Shown: in pieces, positions 6,303 to 12,500 of the stretch
How positions within the stretch are numbered: position 1 is the first letter of the stretch
How the letters are laid out: every line of letters starts with the position of its first letter
Assembly (NCBI GenBank): GCA_018304285.1
Contig: JAGVWL010000031.1
Span: forward strand, 1 to 16,588
Length of the DNA stretch: 16,588 nucleotides
Reading direction: 5' to 3'
Source: Microcaldota archaeon
Lineage (GTDB): Archaea > Micrarchaeota > Micrarchaeia > Norongarragalinales > Norongarragalinaceae
Translations under genes and position numbers: made by a program
Notes under the pieces: model-generated
Seen by the model: the letters and a program-made list of their open reading frames with translations, nothing else
What the model was told of the DNA's origin: nothing
The model's database searches: none

Positions 6303-6746
6303 ATGTCTTCTGAAGCTGGGGAAGAGTTTCGCGTCGTCTCCGAAGAATTCAACGAGATGAAGCGCAAGTATTCCGACCCGGTTTTCTTGGGAAGCATGCT
6401 CTCGCGCGTCGCAGAGGAAAAGACTTCATTCAACCTGGTGCTCAAGGAGATTAACGCCAAGCTCGACAAAATCATCGAGCTGGAAGAAAGGATATCCAGA
6501 ATAGAACAAAAAATGCAGCAAACGCAACCCTCTATGCAAGAAGGAAGGAATTTCGTGTCCGAAGTGGACGCTGACATACTCAAGTTCGTCGCGCGCAAGG
6601 GCGCGTGCACGGCAGACGAAGTGCAGAAGAAATTCAGTTACAAGGGCGCGAACGGGGCAAGCGCGCGCCTGAATAATTTGTTCAAGGCAGGCTTGCTCGA
6701 CAAGAAACAGGCAGGAAAGAAAGTGGTTTTCTTTCCGAAGTCATGA
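6303..6746 (+). CDS. Coiled-coil protein with C-terminal winged-helix-like domain
   Basis: From the ATG at 6303 (MSSEAGEEF), which has GGGTAGG just upstream, the product is 147 residues. Residues about 10-85 form a long charged helix or coiled coil (NAKLDKIIELEERISRIEQ), suggesting a dimer. After a Gln-rich linker, residues 90-147 (DADILKFVARKGACTADEV, then ASARLNNLFKAGLLDKKQA and KKVVFFPKS) have the helix-helix-helix-wing pattern of a winged-helix DNA-binding domain. This is a probable transcription factor or DNA-binding scaffold; no known family name can be given. A TTG at 6270 would add eleven residues but has no ribosome site. The upstream palindrome supports a regulatory role. It converges with ftsZ across a 188-base gap. 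Confidence 0.72.
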   Translation: MSSEAGEEFRVVSEEFNEMKRKYSDPVFLGSMLSRVAEEKTSFNLVLKEINAKLDKIIELEERISRIEQKMQQTQPSMQEGRNFVSEVDADILKFVARKGACTADEVQKKFSYKGANGASARLNNLFKAGLLDKKQAGKKVVFFPKS

Positions 6747-6832
6747 GATCACGCTGAACCGCCGAAAGCGCAAATGAAATCCCACCATCTTTTTGATGCG
6801 CTGGGGCGCAGTTCAACCCACCTTCACAATTC

Positions 6833-6861
6833 GGGAAGGGAGAACCCACCACTCCCTTCCC
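6833..6861. terminator. Stable hairpin between the convergent regulator gene and ftsZ
   Basis: GGGAAGGGAG at 6833-6842 and CTCCCTTCCC at 6852-6861 form a perfect 10-bp stem with a 9-base loop. It lies midway in the 188-base gap (6747-6934) between two converging genes. T-runs (CTTTTTGA) occur on the + strand at about 6788-6795 and 6871-6878, and A-rich sequence at 6904-6917 gives a T-rich - strand just behind ftsZ. A bidirectional transcription-end region is likely. No gene is seen in the gap. Confidence 0.5.
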
Positions 6862-6934
6862 ACCCACACACTTTTTGACGCCCAAAGCTCACACTGTTTC
6901 GTTGAAATAAAAAAATAGGGAAAAAGCGAAGGGC

Positions 6935-8032
6935 TTAAATGAATTCGACGTCTTCGCTTTGAATGCTTTTTCTCGAGCCGCCCATCGTGCGTCCGGAACC
7001 GTGCACGCTTTTGCCGAGAACGTACGGCGACTGGATGCCGGTGAAGATTGCGATCGCCTCGATCTTTCCTTCCATGCTAGGGTCGATTCTCGCGCCCCAG
7101 ATTACCGTAGCGTTCGGGTCTACTTTTTCCGTCAGCATTTCGCCGATTTGGTTGCACTCGCCGAGAGTCATGTCGGCCCCGCCGGTAACGTGAAGCATCA
7201 CGCCTGTTGCACCAGTGTAGTCAACGTCCAGCAAAGCGTGGTGGAGCGTGTTTTCCACGACATCTTCCACGCGCTGGGGGCCTTTAGCTTCGCCGACCGC
7301 AATCATGCTCACTCCGCCGTTGGTCATCACGGCGCGGACGTCCGCGAAATCCAGGTTGATGAGCGACGGGGTGGTGATTGTTTCGGTAATGCCGCGAACC
7401 GCCCTTGCGATGACTTCGTCCGCGACGTTGAACGCCTGGTCGATGGGCAAATTGGGGACTATCTCGACGAGCCTGTTGTTGTCGATTACGATGAGCGTGT
7501 CCACTTGCTCCTTGAGCGTTTCAATTCCCTTGTCAGCCTTTTCAAGTCGGGCTCTTTCCAGCGCGAACGGATAAGTGACGATTGAAATGACGATTGCGCC
7601 TTGCTTTCTTGCGAGCTCGGCAATAATCGGGGCTGCGCCCGTCCCGGTTCCGCCGCCCATTCCGCAAGTGAGGAAAACCAAGTCAGCCCGGTCCATCACT
7701 TTCTCGAGCGCGTCGCGCGAAACGTCCGCCGCTTTAGCGCCGATTTCGGGGTATCCGCCTGCTCCGAGCCCGCGGGTGATCGAAGCTCCGATCAAAAGTT
7801 TTCTCGCGTTTTCGGTAATCATGGTCAAGTGATTTTTGTCGGTGTTGATTGCCACGAGTTCCGCGCCTTTGACTCCCGAGCGGCCTAGGCGGTTGATGGA
7901 ATTGCATCCTGCGCCGCCTACACCGATAACCATGATTTTGGGGGTTTCGAAAAAGTCTTCGGGCCTGTCGGATTTCGGGCTGCTGCGAGAGCCGGTTCCG
8001 GTTTTCAAAGCGTCTTTGACCAAGTCTTCCAT
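6935..8032 (-). CDS. ftsZ: Cell division protein FtsZ (FtsZ2-like)
   Basis: FtsZ is the tubulin-like GTPase that polymerises into the division ring. The 365-residue product has every key element: the GVGGAGCNSINRL nucleotide-binding loop, the tubulin signature GGGTGTG near residues 126-132, ERAR and DNNRL around the ribose contacts, and the T7 loop NLDFAD that completes the active site of the next subunit. ERAR, DNNRL and the TETITTPSLINLDFAD stretch resemble archaeal FtsZ2 more than FtsZ1. A short C-terminal tail ends SIQSEDVEFI. I chose the ATG at 8032 because GAGGTG lies six bases before it, an exact anti-Shine-Dalgarno match; a GTG at 8041 is in frame but overlaps that site. The gene stands alone on the - strand with a TATA element at 8100-8108. 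Confidence 0.97.
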   Translation of the reverse strand: MEDLVKDALKTGTGSRSSPKSDRPEDFFETPKIMVIGVGGAGCNSINRLGRSGVKGAELVAINTDKNHLTMITENARKLLIGASITRGLGAGGYPEIGAKAADVSRDALEKVMDRADLVFLTCGMGGGTGTGAAPIIAELARKQGAIVISIVTYPFALERARLEKADKGIETLKEQVDTLIVIDNNRLVEIVPNLPIDQAFNVADEVIARAVRGITETITTPSLINLDFADVRAVMTNGGVSMIAVGEAKGPQRVEDVVENTLHHALLDVDYTGATGVMLHVTGGADMTLGECNQIGEMLTEKVDPNATVIWGARIDPSMEGKIEAIAIFTGIQSPYVLGKSVHGSGRTMGGSRKSIQSEDVEFI

Positions 8033-8099
8033 CAATCCCACCTCTCCTGAAGAACAAAAAACTAGCGCGTTAAAGCGTGTTTGTATTACTACCCAGTAG

Positions 8100-8108
8100 A
8101 TATTAAAA
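8100..8108 (-). promoter_or_regulatory. TATA box of ftsZ
   Basis: The - strand reads TTTTAATAT. Transcription would start near 8075, leaving a leader of about 40 bases that carries the strong GAGGTG ribosome site. The same A/T-rich stretch may also serve the + strand remnant at 8150. Confidence 0.5.
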
Positions 8109-8149
8109 CATTATTATTCGAGGATGGCGTAACGATTTCGGGTGGAAAG

Positions 8150-8260
8150 ATGGTCAAGAAAAGCTTGCGCAACGGAAAAGCGGTTTTCGCTTGCGGCGAG
8201 TGCGGATTGGCTTACGCGCTGCAATTTGCAGATAATCAAGCACGCACTCTAACTCTTTAG
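8150..8260 (+). pseudogene. 36-codon remnant of an archaeal CxxC mini-protein
   Basis: The short frame opens at ATG 8150 behind a GGGTGG ribosome site and reads MVKKSLRNGKAVFACGECGL-AYA before drifting into LQFADNQARTLTL and a stop. The first part matches the start of a small archaeal metal-binding family I recall as KNGK-x-VF-x-C-x-x-CG-x-x-Y, which normally continues with CExWC and a CNLEI-type tail. Those downstream Cys residues are absent here and not found in other frames nearby, so the gene looks truncated at about 8215-8225, where an AT-rich accessory segment begins. It could still be translated as a 36-residue peptide. Calling it a pseudogene rests on remembered family structure. Confidence 0.5.
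8219..8231. repeat. 13-bp palindrome at the truncation point
   Basis: CTGCAA-T-TTGCAG is a perfect inverted repeat with one central base. It lies exactly where the CxxC reading frame departs from its family pattern and where base composition turns AT-rich. Confidence 0.4.
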
Positions 8261-8269
8261 ACATAGCAA

Positions 8270-8278
8270 TTTAAATTT
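8270..8278 (+). promoter_or_regulatory. TATA-like element of the Tat-motif gene
   Basis: TTTAAATTT lies 32-40 bases before the ATG at 8310, in a strongly A/T-rich stretch (8261-8290). The predicted start is near 8300, giving a leader of about 10 bases. Confidence 0.5.
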
Positions 8279-8309
8279 TAATTTCATAATAGCCCTGCGG
8301 GTAATTCTA

Positions 8310-9461
8310 ATGGGTTATACGAAAGTTAGCAGAAAGCTAGCGTACTATAACGTCGAGCTTCGCGGACATCAGTCAGATAACCTAGAAATATTGAAGCAAC
8401 AGCTGACGAATAGGGATTCAGGCGTCTTTACCCCGCCAGAAACAATCCCAGCGAGTGATGTTGTAGCCCTTGAAAATTCATATCCTGTCGACGCGAAAAA
8501 AAGCATCGTGGTTGTAGATAGCGAAGTGAAAAACGGGTTAACTCGCACGCTAGACTCTGGTGTTAACGCTATCCTTGAACTCATGAAAGAGCCAGAATTT
8601 AGGAACGCTAGTGAAAAAGCATTGAAGGAAAACAAACTGCTCCTTTTTTTCGACAAAGACGACCAACCGCGAGTTTTTTTTCCTGAAGACCTTGAAATAG
8701 CACGTCATAAACCACTAATAGTATTTCCTGAAGACGCTCACTCCAACCGTCTTGAAGAAATAACTCCAACTGAAATGTATCAAATAAACCAAAACCTAGA
8801 TAACCTAAAAAACGCAAGCTATCTTTTGGCCTTGCCAGTAATTGTATACAGCAAGAAAAAATTTCAGAGATATCGCCAGCTTGGAGACTTGCTTAAGACA
8901 ACCAAAGAGCAGGGAGTAAAGAAGGAATTTCAGATAACGAGAAGAAAGTTTCTCGCTCTTGCCAGCTTCGGCGCGATGGGCATTTCTGGCGGACATTTGA
9001 TTTCAAGTGCATTTAGGGAACCTGTGAGGGTTATCACAAACTCAAACGACAAGACTCCGCCTCCACCCGGAAACCTGCTTTCTGATGCAATTGAACCTCC
9101 GGGCGAAATTGGAGGGTTCAGGGAGCTTGCTCGGAGAGGCGTCTCGTTTGGCGAGCGGAAAGTAACCATCCACGAACATAGAAATGCGGTGGTAGCCAGC
9201 AAACTGATTAAACTTGAAAAATTCCTTAATGCAAAGCTGGGTAAGAAGCCTACGGTTGCAGTAATTTTTGGAACCAGGCATGCGAGCATTGTTGAAAATT
9301 TGATCGACGAGGAAAGAAGACAGGCCGGGATAAAGTTAGGCATTCAAAAGGGCGTGCTCCTGCCGCATACTTTAAACAGGGCATTTTACGCGGAATACGA
9401 CCCGCAAGAAAATCGATACAAGCTCAAGGTGCAAAATTTAGCTCCATCAGCAACCCAGTAA
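8310..9461 (+). CDS. Two-part protein with an internal Tat-like/transmembrane segment and a TraB-like C-terminal block
   Basis: No family is assigned with certainty. Residues 1-205 are soluble and charged, with short repeats such as VFFPEDLEIA and IVFPEDAHSN. Residues 208-232 read FQITRRKFLALASFGAMGI plus a hydrophobic stretch: a textbook twin-arginine motif (TRRKFLAL) followed by an h-region, but in mid-protein. A Pro-rich linker (TPPPPGN) follows. Residues 285-335 (HEHRNAVVASKLIKLEKFL, then KPTVAVIFGTRHASIVENL) resemble the C-terminal part of TraB/PrgY-type proteins, R(D/N)xxMAxxI then a VVGAGHxxGI-like strand and loop. The likely topology is N-terminus inside, one membrane anchor, C-terminal domain outside. 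Codon use is more AT-rich than neighbours, suggesting transfer. No start codon precedes the RR motif closely, so an N-terminal mis-start does not explain it. Confidence 0.65.
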   Translation: MGYTKVSRKLAYYNVELRGHQSDNLEILKQQLTNRDSGVFTPPETIPASDVVALENSYPVDAKKSIVVVDSEVKNGLTRTLDSGVNAILELMKEPEFRNASEKALKENKLLLFFDKDDQPRVFFPEDLEIARHKPLIVFPEDAHSNRLEEITPTEMYQINQNLDNLKNASYLLALPVIVYSKKKFQRYRQLGDLLKTTKEQGVKKEFQITRRKFLALASFGAMGISGGHLISSAFREPVRVITNSNDKTPPPPGNLLSDAIEPPGEIGGFRELARRGVSFGERKVTIHEHRNAVVASKLIKLEKFLNAKLGKKPTVAVIFGTRHASIVENLIDEERRQAGIKLGIQKGVLLPHTLNRAFYAEYDPQENRYKLKVQNLAPSATQ

Positions 9462-9479
9462 ACTTCTTTCCACCGTATT

Positions 9480-9530
9480 CTTCCTGCCGTCAAACGATAT
9501 TTAGGAAGCAAAACCAGAAAGGCGGCAGGA
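9480..9530 (+). terminator. Inverted repeats downstream of the Tat-motif gene
   Basis: TCCTGCCG at 9482-9489 pairs perfectly with CGGCAGGA at 9523-9530 (33-base loop), and CTTCCT at 9480-9485 pairs with AGGAAG at 9503-9508 as a competing stem. The position just after a stop codon and before the RNA-gene promoter suggests a transcription-end or insulating structure. It could equally mark the right edge of the AT-rich segment. Confidence 0.35.
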
Positions 9531-9536
9531 TTTAAA
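9531..9536 (+). promoter_or_regulatory. TATA element upstream of the putative SRP RNA
   Basis: TTTAAA after AGGA is the best TATA match in the gap; it predicts a start near 9557-9562. A second candidate, ATATTTAG (9498-9505), predicts a start near 9525 and fits the outermost helix of the RNA better. The 5' end of the RNA is therefore uncertain. Confidence 0.4.
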
Positions 9537-9540
9537 CTAG

Positions 9541-9845
9541 GAAAACCAAGAGAGTATTGCAGTGGGATAGCCAGGGGGTTAAGCATCCCTTCCTTGCGCA
9601 AGCAAGTGCGCCAATTGCTTTGAGGCGGGCGAACGCTCGAGGCGGGTTGAAAACGCGCGTGCAAAGGCTTTGTACAGCGTCGATGCTTTGCCTCGCGTTA
9701 CTGTACAGCGTCGATGCTTTGCCTCGCGTTACTTTATGCCTTGCAAATCGAGCCAGGTCGGAAGAAGCAACTCTAAGCAAAGCAGAGAGTGCTCGCGAGA
9801 ACCAAGGCGGAGCCAAGGCGAAGATTCTGGCATTCGCGTTTTCTC
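9541..9845 (+). ncRNA. Probable signal recognition particle (7S) RNA
   Basis: This stretch lacks a credible gene and has the architecture of an archaeal SRP RNA of about 300 nt. S domain: 9754-9769 reads CAGG-TC-GGAA-GA-AGCA, i.e. the conserved CAGG/AGCA internal loop around a GGAA tetraloop (SRP54 site), one base pair shorter than usual, with GAG/CTC (9750-9752/9771-9773) below. Ends pair: 9541-9546 with 9838-9843 and 9551-9555 with 9824-9828. Alu-like part: helix 2 (9556-9559/9612-9615) encloses hairpins 9564-9589 and 9596-9611. Helix 5: 9616-9622/9814-9820, 9635-9638/9810-9813, 9645-9648/9800-9803, 9654-9662/9789-9797 and 9667-9672/9778-9783. Against: no clear UGUNR motif in the Alu part and no obvious GNAR loop in helix 6. 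T-rich sequence at 9839-9842 may end the transcript. Pairings were worked out by eye. Confidence 0.55.
9671..9732 (+). repeat. Perfect 31-bp tandem duplication inside the RNA gene
   Basis: Bases 9671-9701 are repeated exactly at 9702-9732. Each copy can fold into its own stem-loop (GTA...GCG with CGC...TAC, inner GC-TTT-GC). The unit is not a multiple of three and has no spacers, so it is neither a coding repeat nor CRISPR. It occupies the helix-6 position of the proposed SRP RNA. Confidence 0.9.
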
Positions 9846-9899
9846 CTCAATCCGTGCATTCCCGCTGCACTCGCTTTCAACTTTGCAAGGGTGGTGCTT

Positions 9900-10232
9900 G
9901 TGGCCGACGCGAAAAAAATCGAAGAACTGTTGAAAAAGCAGACTGAAGCGATGCTTAAAACGCAAGAATCGATGCACCGGTTCGGAGCGGAATTCCGAAG
10001 CGAATTCCGCAAGCAGCTTTTGACTCTCGTCACTGCCGCACTTGGCTTCACCGCAGCTTTGTTCTGGAATACTGCGATTAAAGACACGGTCGAGCATTTC
10101 ATTCCACAAACAGAAACGTGGTATTGGGAAATCGCAATCGCCGCGCTGGTCACTGTCGTTTCCGTCTTCTTCATCTACGCGATTGCAAAACTCGCTTCTG
10201 CCGACAGCGAAAAGAGTGAGAAAACGCAATGA
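9900..10232 (+). CDS. DUF5654-type small membrane protein
   Basis: The 110-residue product starts with a charged amphipathic helix (DAKKIEELLKKQTEAMLKTQ, about residues 3-50) and then has two membrane segments: LLTLVTAALGFTAALFWNTA and, after a short polar loop, IAIAALVTVVSVFFIYAIAK. The first, with its A-x-G-x-x-A-A-L-x-W-N-x-A-I pattern, is characteristic of the archaeal DUF5654 family, whose function is unknown. I chose the GTG at 9900 because GGGTGG precedes it at a suitable distance; upstream codons in this frame run through the RNA gene. Its stop overlaps the purN start as ATGA, so the two are translationally coupled. No clear TATA box is seen directly upstream. Confidence 0.8.
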   Translation: MADAKKIEELLKKQTEAMLKTQESMHRFGAEFRSEFRKQLLTLVTAALGFTAALFWNTAIKDTVEHFIPQTETWYWEIAIAALVTVVSVFFIYAIAKLASADSEKSEKTQ

Positions 10233-10861
10233 ACAAACTGCGCATAGCCGTGCTCGCCTCTGGGCGAGGAAGCAATTTGCAGAGCATTATCGACAGCATT
10301 GAAAAAGGCGCCTTGAACGCACAAATCGCTTGCGTCGCAAGCGACGTGAAAAACGCGAATGCCCTCGAACGGGCGAGAGAACACTCTATCGAAGCGCTGT
10401 TTCTCGACCCTCGCGGCAAGGCTAAGGAAGAATACTATTCGCAGATCGCCGACGCGCTGGAAAAACGGCGGGTGGAATTGGTTGTCATGGCGGGTTTCAT
10501 GCGCATCGCGCCCGCCTCGTTCACGAGCAAATTCGCGGGCAGGATAATCAACATCCACCCTTCGCTCTTGCCTTCATTTCCAGGCTTGCACCCGCAAAAG
10601 CAGGCGCTGGAAGCTGGAGTGAAGGAAAGCGGGTGCACAGTTCATTTTGTTACAGAGCAAGTTGATGGCGGGCCTGCAATCCTGCAAGCCCGCGTTCCGG
10701 TGCTCGAAGGCGACAGTGAGGAAACCTTGACTGAAAGGATTCTCGAGCAAGAACACAAAATCCTGCCGAAAGCGATTGAATTAATCGCCGAGGGAAGGGT
10801 AAAGATTGAAGGCGGCAAGGCGATTGTCGATTACGCAGTCTTTCAAGACAAGTGGCTCTGA
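10229..10861 (+). CDS. purN: Phosphoribosylglycinamide formyltransferase PurN
   Basis: PurN transfers the formyl group of 10-formyl-THF to GAR, step 3 of de novo purine synthesis. The 210-residue product has the phosphate-binding loop ASGRGSN (residues 10-16), MAGFMRI, the catalytic segment NIHPSLLPSFPG with Asn108 and His110, GCTVHFV, and the catalytic Asp146 in VDGGPAI, equivalent to Asn106/His108/Asp144 of the E. coli enzyme. Length is standard. It starts inside the last codons of the DUF5654 gene (ATGA). The cofactor-making folD lies downstream after a vapBC insertion, and purB, purA and purC follow. Confidence 0.97.
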   Translation: MNKLRIAVLASGRGSNLQSIIDSIEKGALNAQIACVASDVKNANALERAREHSIEALFLDPRGKAKEEYYSQIADALEKRRVELVVMAGFMRIAPASFTSKFAGRIINIHPSLLPSFPGLHPQKQALEAGVKESGCTVHFVTEQVDGGPAILQARVPVLEGDSEETLTERILEQEHKILPKAIELIAEGRVKIEGGKAIVDYAVFQDKWL

Positions 10862-10906
10862 CTTTATGCCGACCACTGGAAGCACTGGAAAGCCACTCTG
10901 CTCAAG

Positions 10907-10915
10907 TTTATAAAG
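10907..10915 (+). promoter_or_regulatory. TATA-like element between purN and vapB
   Basis: TTTATAAAG would start transcription near 10935, about 105 bases before vapB. It could drive a longer vapBC leader or a short RNA containing the stem-loop at 10967-10991. It is secondary to the TATA at 11003-11010. Confidence 0.3.
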
Positions 10916-10966
10916 TAAGAATTGCCGAAAGGATTCGCCAAAACCAGGTTAAGCGTCTCAAAGCCC

Positions 10967-10991
10967 GGCTTTGCAGTGCAGCTGCAAGGCC
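10967..10991 (+). terminator. Stem-loop between purN and vapB
   Basis: GGCTTTGCAG (10967-10976) pairs with CTGCAAGGCC (10982-10991): ten pairs including one G:U, five-base loop. CTTTT follows at 11003-11007. It could end the purN transcript or attenuate read-through into vapBC. The rest of 10862-11002 holds no recognisable gene. Confidence 0.4.
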
Positions 10992-11002
10992 GCGCACTCA
11001 AG

Positions 11003-11024
11003 CTTTTATACTAGTTAAACTAGT
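11003..11024 (+). promoter_or_regulatory. vapBC promoter with overlapping palindromic operator
   Basis: CTTTTATA (11003-11010) is a TATA box about 30 bases before the vapB ATG. Directly on its edge lies the perfect 15-bp palindrome ACTAGTT-A-AACTAGT (11010-11024). A palindrome covering the start region of an antitoxin gene is the normal arrangement for autorepression by the VapB-VapC complex. The GGTGGTG at 11032-11038 is the ribosome site. Confidence 0.65.
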
Positions 11025-11040
11025 TATACTTGGTGGTGGC

Positions 11041-11265
11041 ATGGTGGACGTCTTGATTAAAAAAGTGGACGACAGGGCTTACAAGACTGCGAAAATCCTC
11101 GCGATTAAAAATGAAAAGAACGTGGGCGAGATAGTCAGTGAAGCGGTAATGCTTTTGGCGAGGCAACAGCAGCGCAAGGGTCTGAAGTCCATCAAACCGT
11201 TCAAGTTCGGTCCTGGAACTGAAAACCTCAGCATGGAAATCGACGACATTCTGTACGGGGATTAG
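11041..11265 (+). CDS. vapB: VapB-type antitoxin
   Basis: The 74-residue product begins MVDVLIKKVDDRAYKTAKIL and continues through NVGEIVSEAVMLL, the strand-helix-helix layout of a ribbon-helix-helix-like DNA-binding domain. The C-terminal GTENLSMEIDDILYGD is the acidic tail typical of archaeal VapB proteins that wraps the toxin. I chose the ATG at 11041 because GGTGGTG lies just before it; the frame is open further upstream but that would read through the operator and stem-loop. The toxin gene starts one base after the stop. It likely represses its own promoter through the 11010-11024 palindrome. Confidence 0.85.
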   Translation: MVDVLIKKVDDRAYKTAKILAIKNEKNVGEIVSEAVMLLARQQQRKGLKSIKPFKFGPGTENLSMEIDDILYGD

Positions 11266-11266
11266 C

Positions 11267-11638
11267 TTGAAGATTCTCGATTCTAGCGTGATAGTAGCAT
11301 ATTTGAACGAGGACGATTCGCTCCACGATCGGGCGATAAGGCTGGAGTTGGAAAAGGGAGTTACGAACGAACTGGTTTTTGCGGAAGTGGCGAACGTGAT
11401 GCAAAAAAGGGTGAAAAACAAGCATCACGTGGAAAACGCGCTGAAAAAACTGGCGCGCGAGATGCCGATTGTTTTGGTTTCGCTTGGCGACATGCAAAAG
11501 AGCCTTGAAGTCTTTTCCGAAAACTACCCCAAGCTTAGCTTTACAGACTGCATTTTAATCGTGCAATCGGGGGAGTTGGGTGCGGAAATAATAACCTTTG
11601 ATGAAGATATTATTTCAGCAATGCGGAAGACTACGTGA
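11267..11638 (+). CDS. vapC: VapC-type PIN-domain toxin ribonuclease
   Basis: The 123-residue product is a compact PIN domain: Asp5 in KILDSSVIVAYL, Glu40 in LVFAEVANVM, Asp94 in SFTDCILI and Asp112/Asp114 in ITFDEDII are the expected Mg-binding acidic residues, so the nuclease site looks intact. VapC toxins cleave specific RNAs (often tRNA or rRNA) when freed from VapB. The start is a TTG at 11267 with GGGG about six bases upstream inside vapB, so it is translationally coupled and made at a lower level. folD follows after six bases, so read-through from the toxin-antitoxin promoter would also express folD. Confidence 0.88.
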   Translation: MKILDSSVIVAYLNEDDSLHDRAIRLELEKGVTNELVFAEVANVMQKRVKNKHHVENALKKLAREMPIVLVSLGDMQKSLEVFSENYPKLSFTDCILIVQSGELGAEIITFDEDIISAMRKTT

Positions 11639-11644
11639 AAAAAA

Positions 11645-12493
11645 ATGGTTGCGAAAATTCTCGACGGAAAGAAAATCGCCGAAGGCATAAAGGAAAAAAT
11701 CGCGGGCGAAATCTCCGGGTGGAAGAAAAAACCAGGGTTGGCGACGGTGCTCGTCGGCGACAATCCCGCTTCGAAAGTCTACGTTTCCATGAAAAACGTG
11801 GCTTGCAAGAAGTACGGCTTTTACTCGCGCGAAATCCACTTGCCCGAAAGCATTTCGCAAAAACAGCTTCTCGAGAAAGTGGCGGAGTTGAATAAAGACG
11901 ATGCAATCCACGGGATTCTAGTGCAACTGCCGCTGCCGCCGCAAATAGACGAAAACGCTATTTTGAGTGCAATAAAGCCGGAAAAGGACGTTGACGGCTT
12001 TCACCCGGAAAGCTTGGGCAAACTGATTCAAGGAAACCCGTCTTTCGTGCCGTGCACGCCCCGCGGGGTGATCCACCTCATCAAATCCACGGGCGAAAAG
12101 CTCGAAGGAAAGCACGCTGTCATCATAGGAAGGAGCAACATCGTCGGAAAACCGACGGCAATCCTGCTGTTGCAAGAAAATTGCACTGTTACCGTATGCC
12201 ACTCGCGCACCACGAACTTGGCTGAGGAAGTGAAGAAGGCGGATATTATTGTCGCGGCAGTAGGCAAGCCCAAGCTTGTCACGAAAGAAATGGTCAAGCA
12301 AGGGGCGGTAGTAATCGACGTGGGAACCACGAAACTCGCGGACGGAAGACTTTGCGGCGACGTCGACTTCGAGGGCGTCAAGGAAAAAGCTTCTTGGATT
12401 ACTCCGGTTCCGGGGGGCGTAGGGCCGATGACCATCGCAATGCTGTTGCAAAACACGTTTGAAGCGGCAAAGAGAATAGAAAAAACAGGGTGA
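11645..12493 (+). CDS. folD: Bifunctional methylene-THF dehydrogenase / methenyl-THF cyclohydrolase FolD
   Basis: FolD converts 5,10-methylene-THF to 10-formyl-THF, the donor used by PurN. The 282-residue product has the full catalytic set: VGDNPASKVYVSMKNVACKK with Tyr46 and Lys50 (the Y-x-x-x-K active site), DVDGFHPESLG, PCTPRGV, the cofactor loop GRSNIVGKPTA and the C-terminal PVPGGVGPMTIAML. Length is standard. The ATG is six bases after vapC with no strong ribosome site, so expression probably relies on coupling or read-through. Its presence implies a folate-type one-carbon pool in this organism. Confidence 0.97.
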   Translation: MVAKILDGKKIAEGIKEKIAGEISGWKKKPGLATVLVGDNPASKVYVSMKNVACKKYGFYSREIHLPESISQKQLLEKVAELNKDDAIHGILVQLPLPPQIDENAILSAIKPEKDVDGFHPESLGKLIQGNPSFVPCTPRGVIHLIKSTGEKLEGKHAVIIGRSNIVGKPTAILLLQENCTVTVCHSRTTNLAEEVKKADIIVAAVGKPKLVTKEMVKQGAVVIDVGTTKLADGRLCGDVDFEGVKEKASWITPVPGGVGPMTIAMLLQNTFEAAKRIEKTG

Positions 12494-12500
12494 GTGGGAA

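Noticed and set aside
6032..6610. 192-codon - strand frame opposite the regulator gene
   Set aside because: It is antisense to a better-supported gene and spans its promoter and palindrome; the peptide shows no family pattern.
6682..6885. 67-codon - strand frame between the regulator gene and ftsZ
   Set aside because: It overlaps the 3' end of the regulator gene and the hairpin region, has no ribosome site and no recognisable features.
6959..7888. Long + strand frames opposite ftsZ
   Set aside because: Mirror frames caused by codon bias of ftsZ, which is unmistakable on the - strand.
9671..9732. Possible CRISPR repeat pair
   Set aside because: The two 31-bp units are directly adjacent with no spacer, there are only two, and no cas gene is present.
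9557..9946. 129-codon open frame across the RNA region
   Set aside because: Composition is not protein-like, it crosses a 31-bp duplication that is not a multiple of three, and the region folds as an RNA.
10852..11040. N-terminal extension of vapB reaching back to the purN stop
   Set aside because: It would translate the stem-loop and operator; the ATG at 11041 has GGTGGTG directly upstream and gives the normal antitoxin length.
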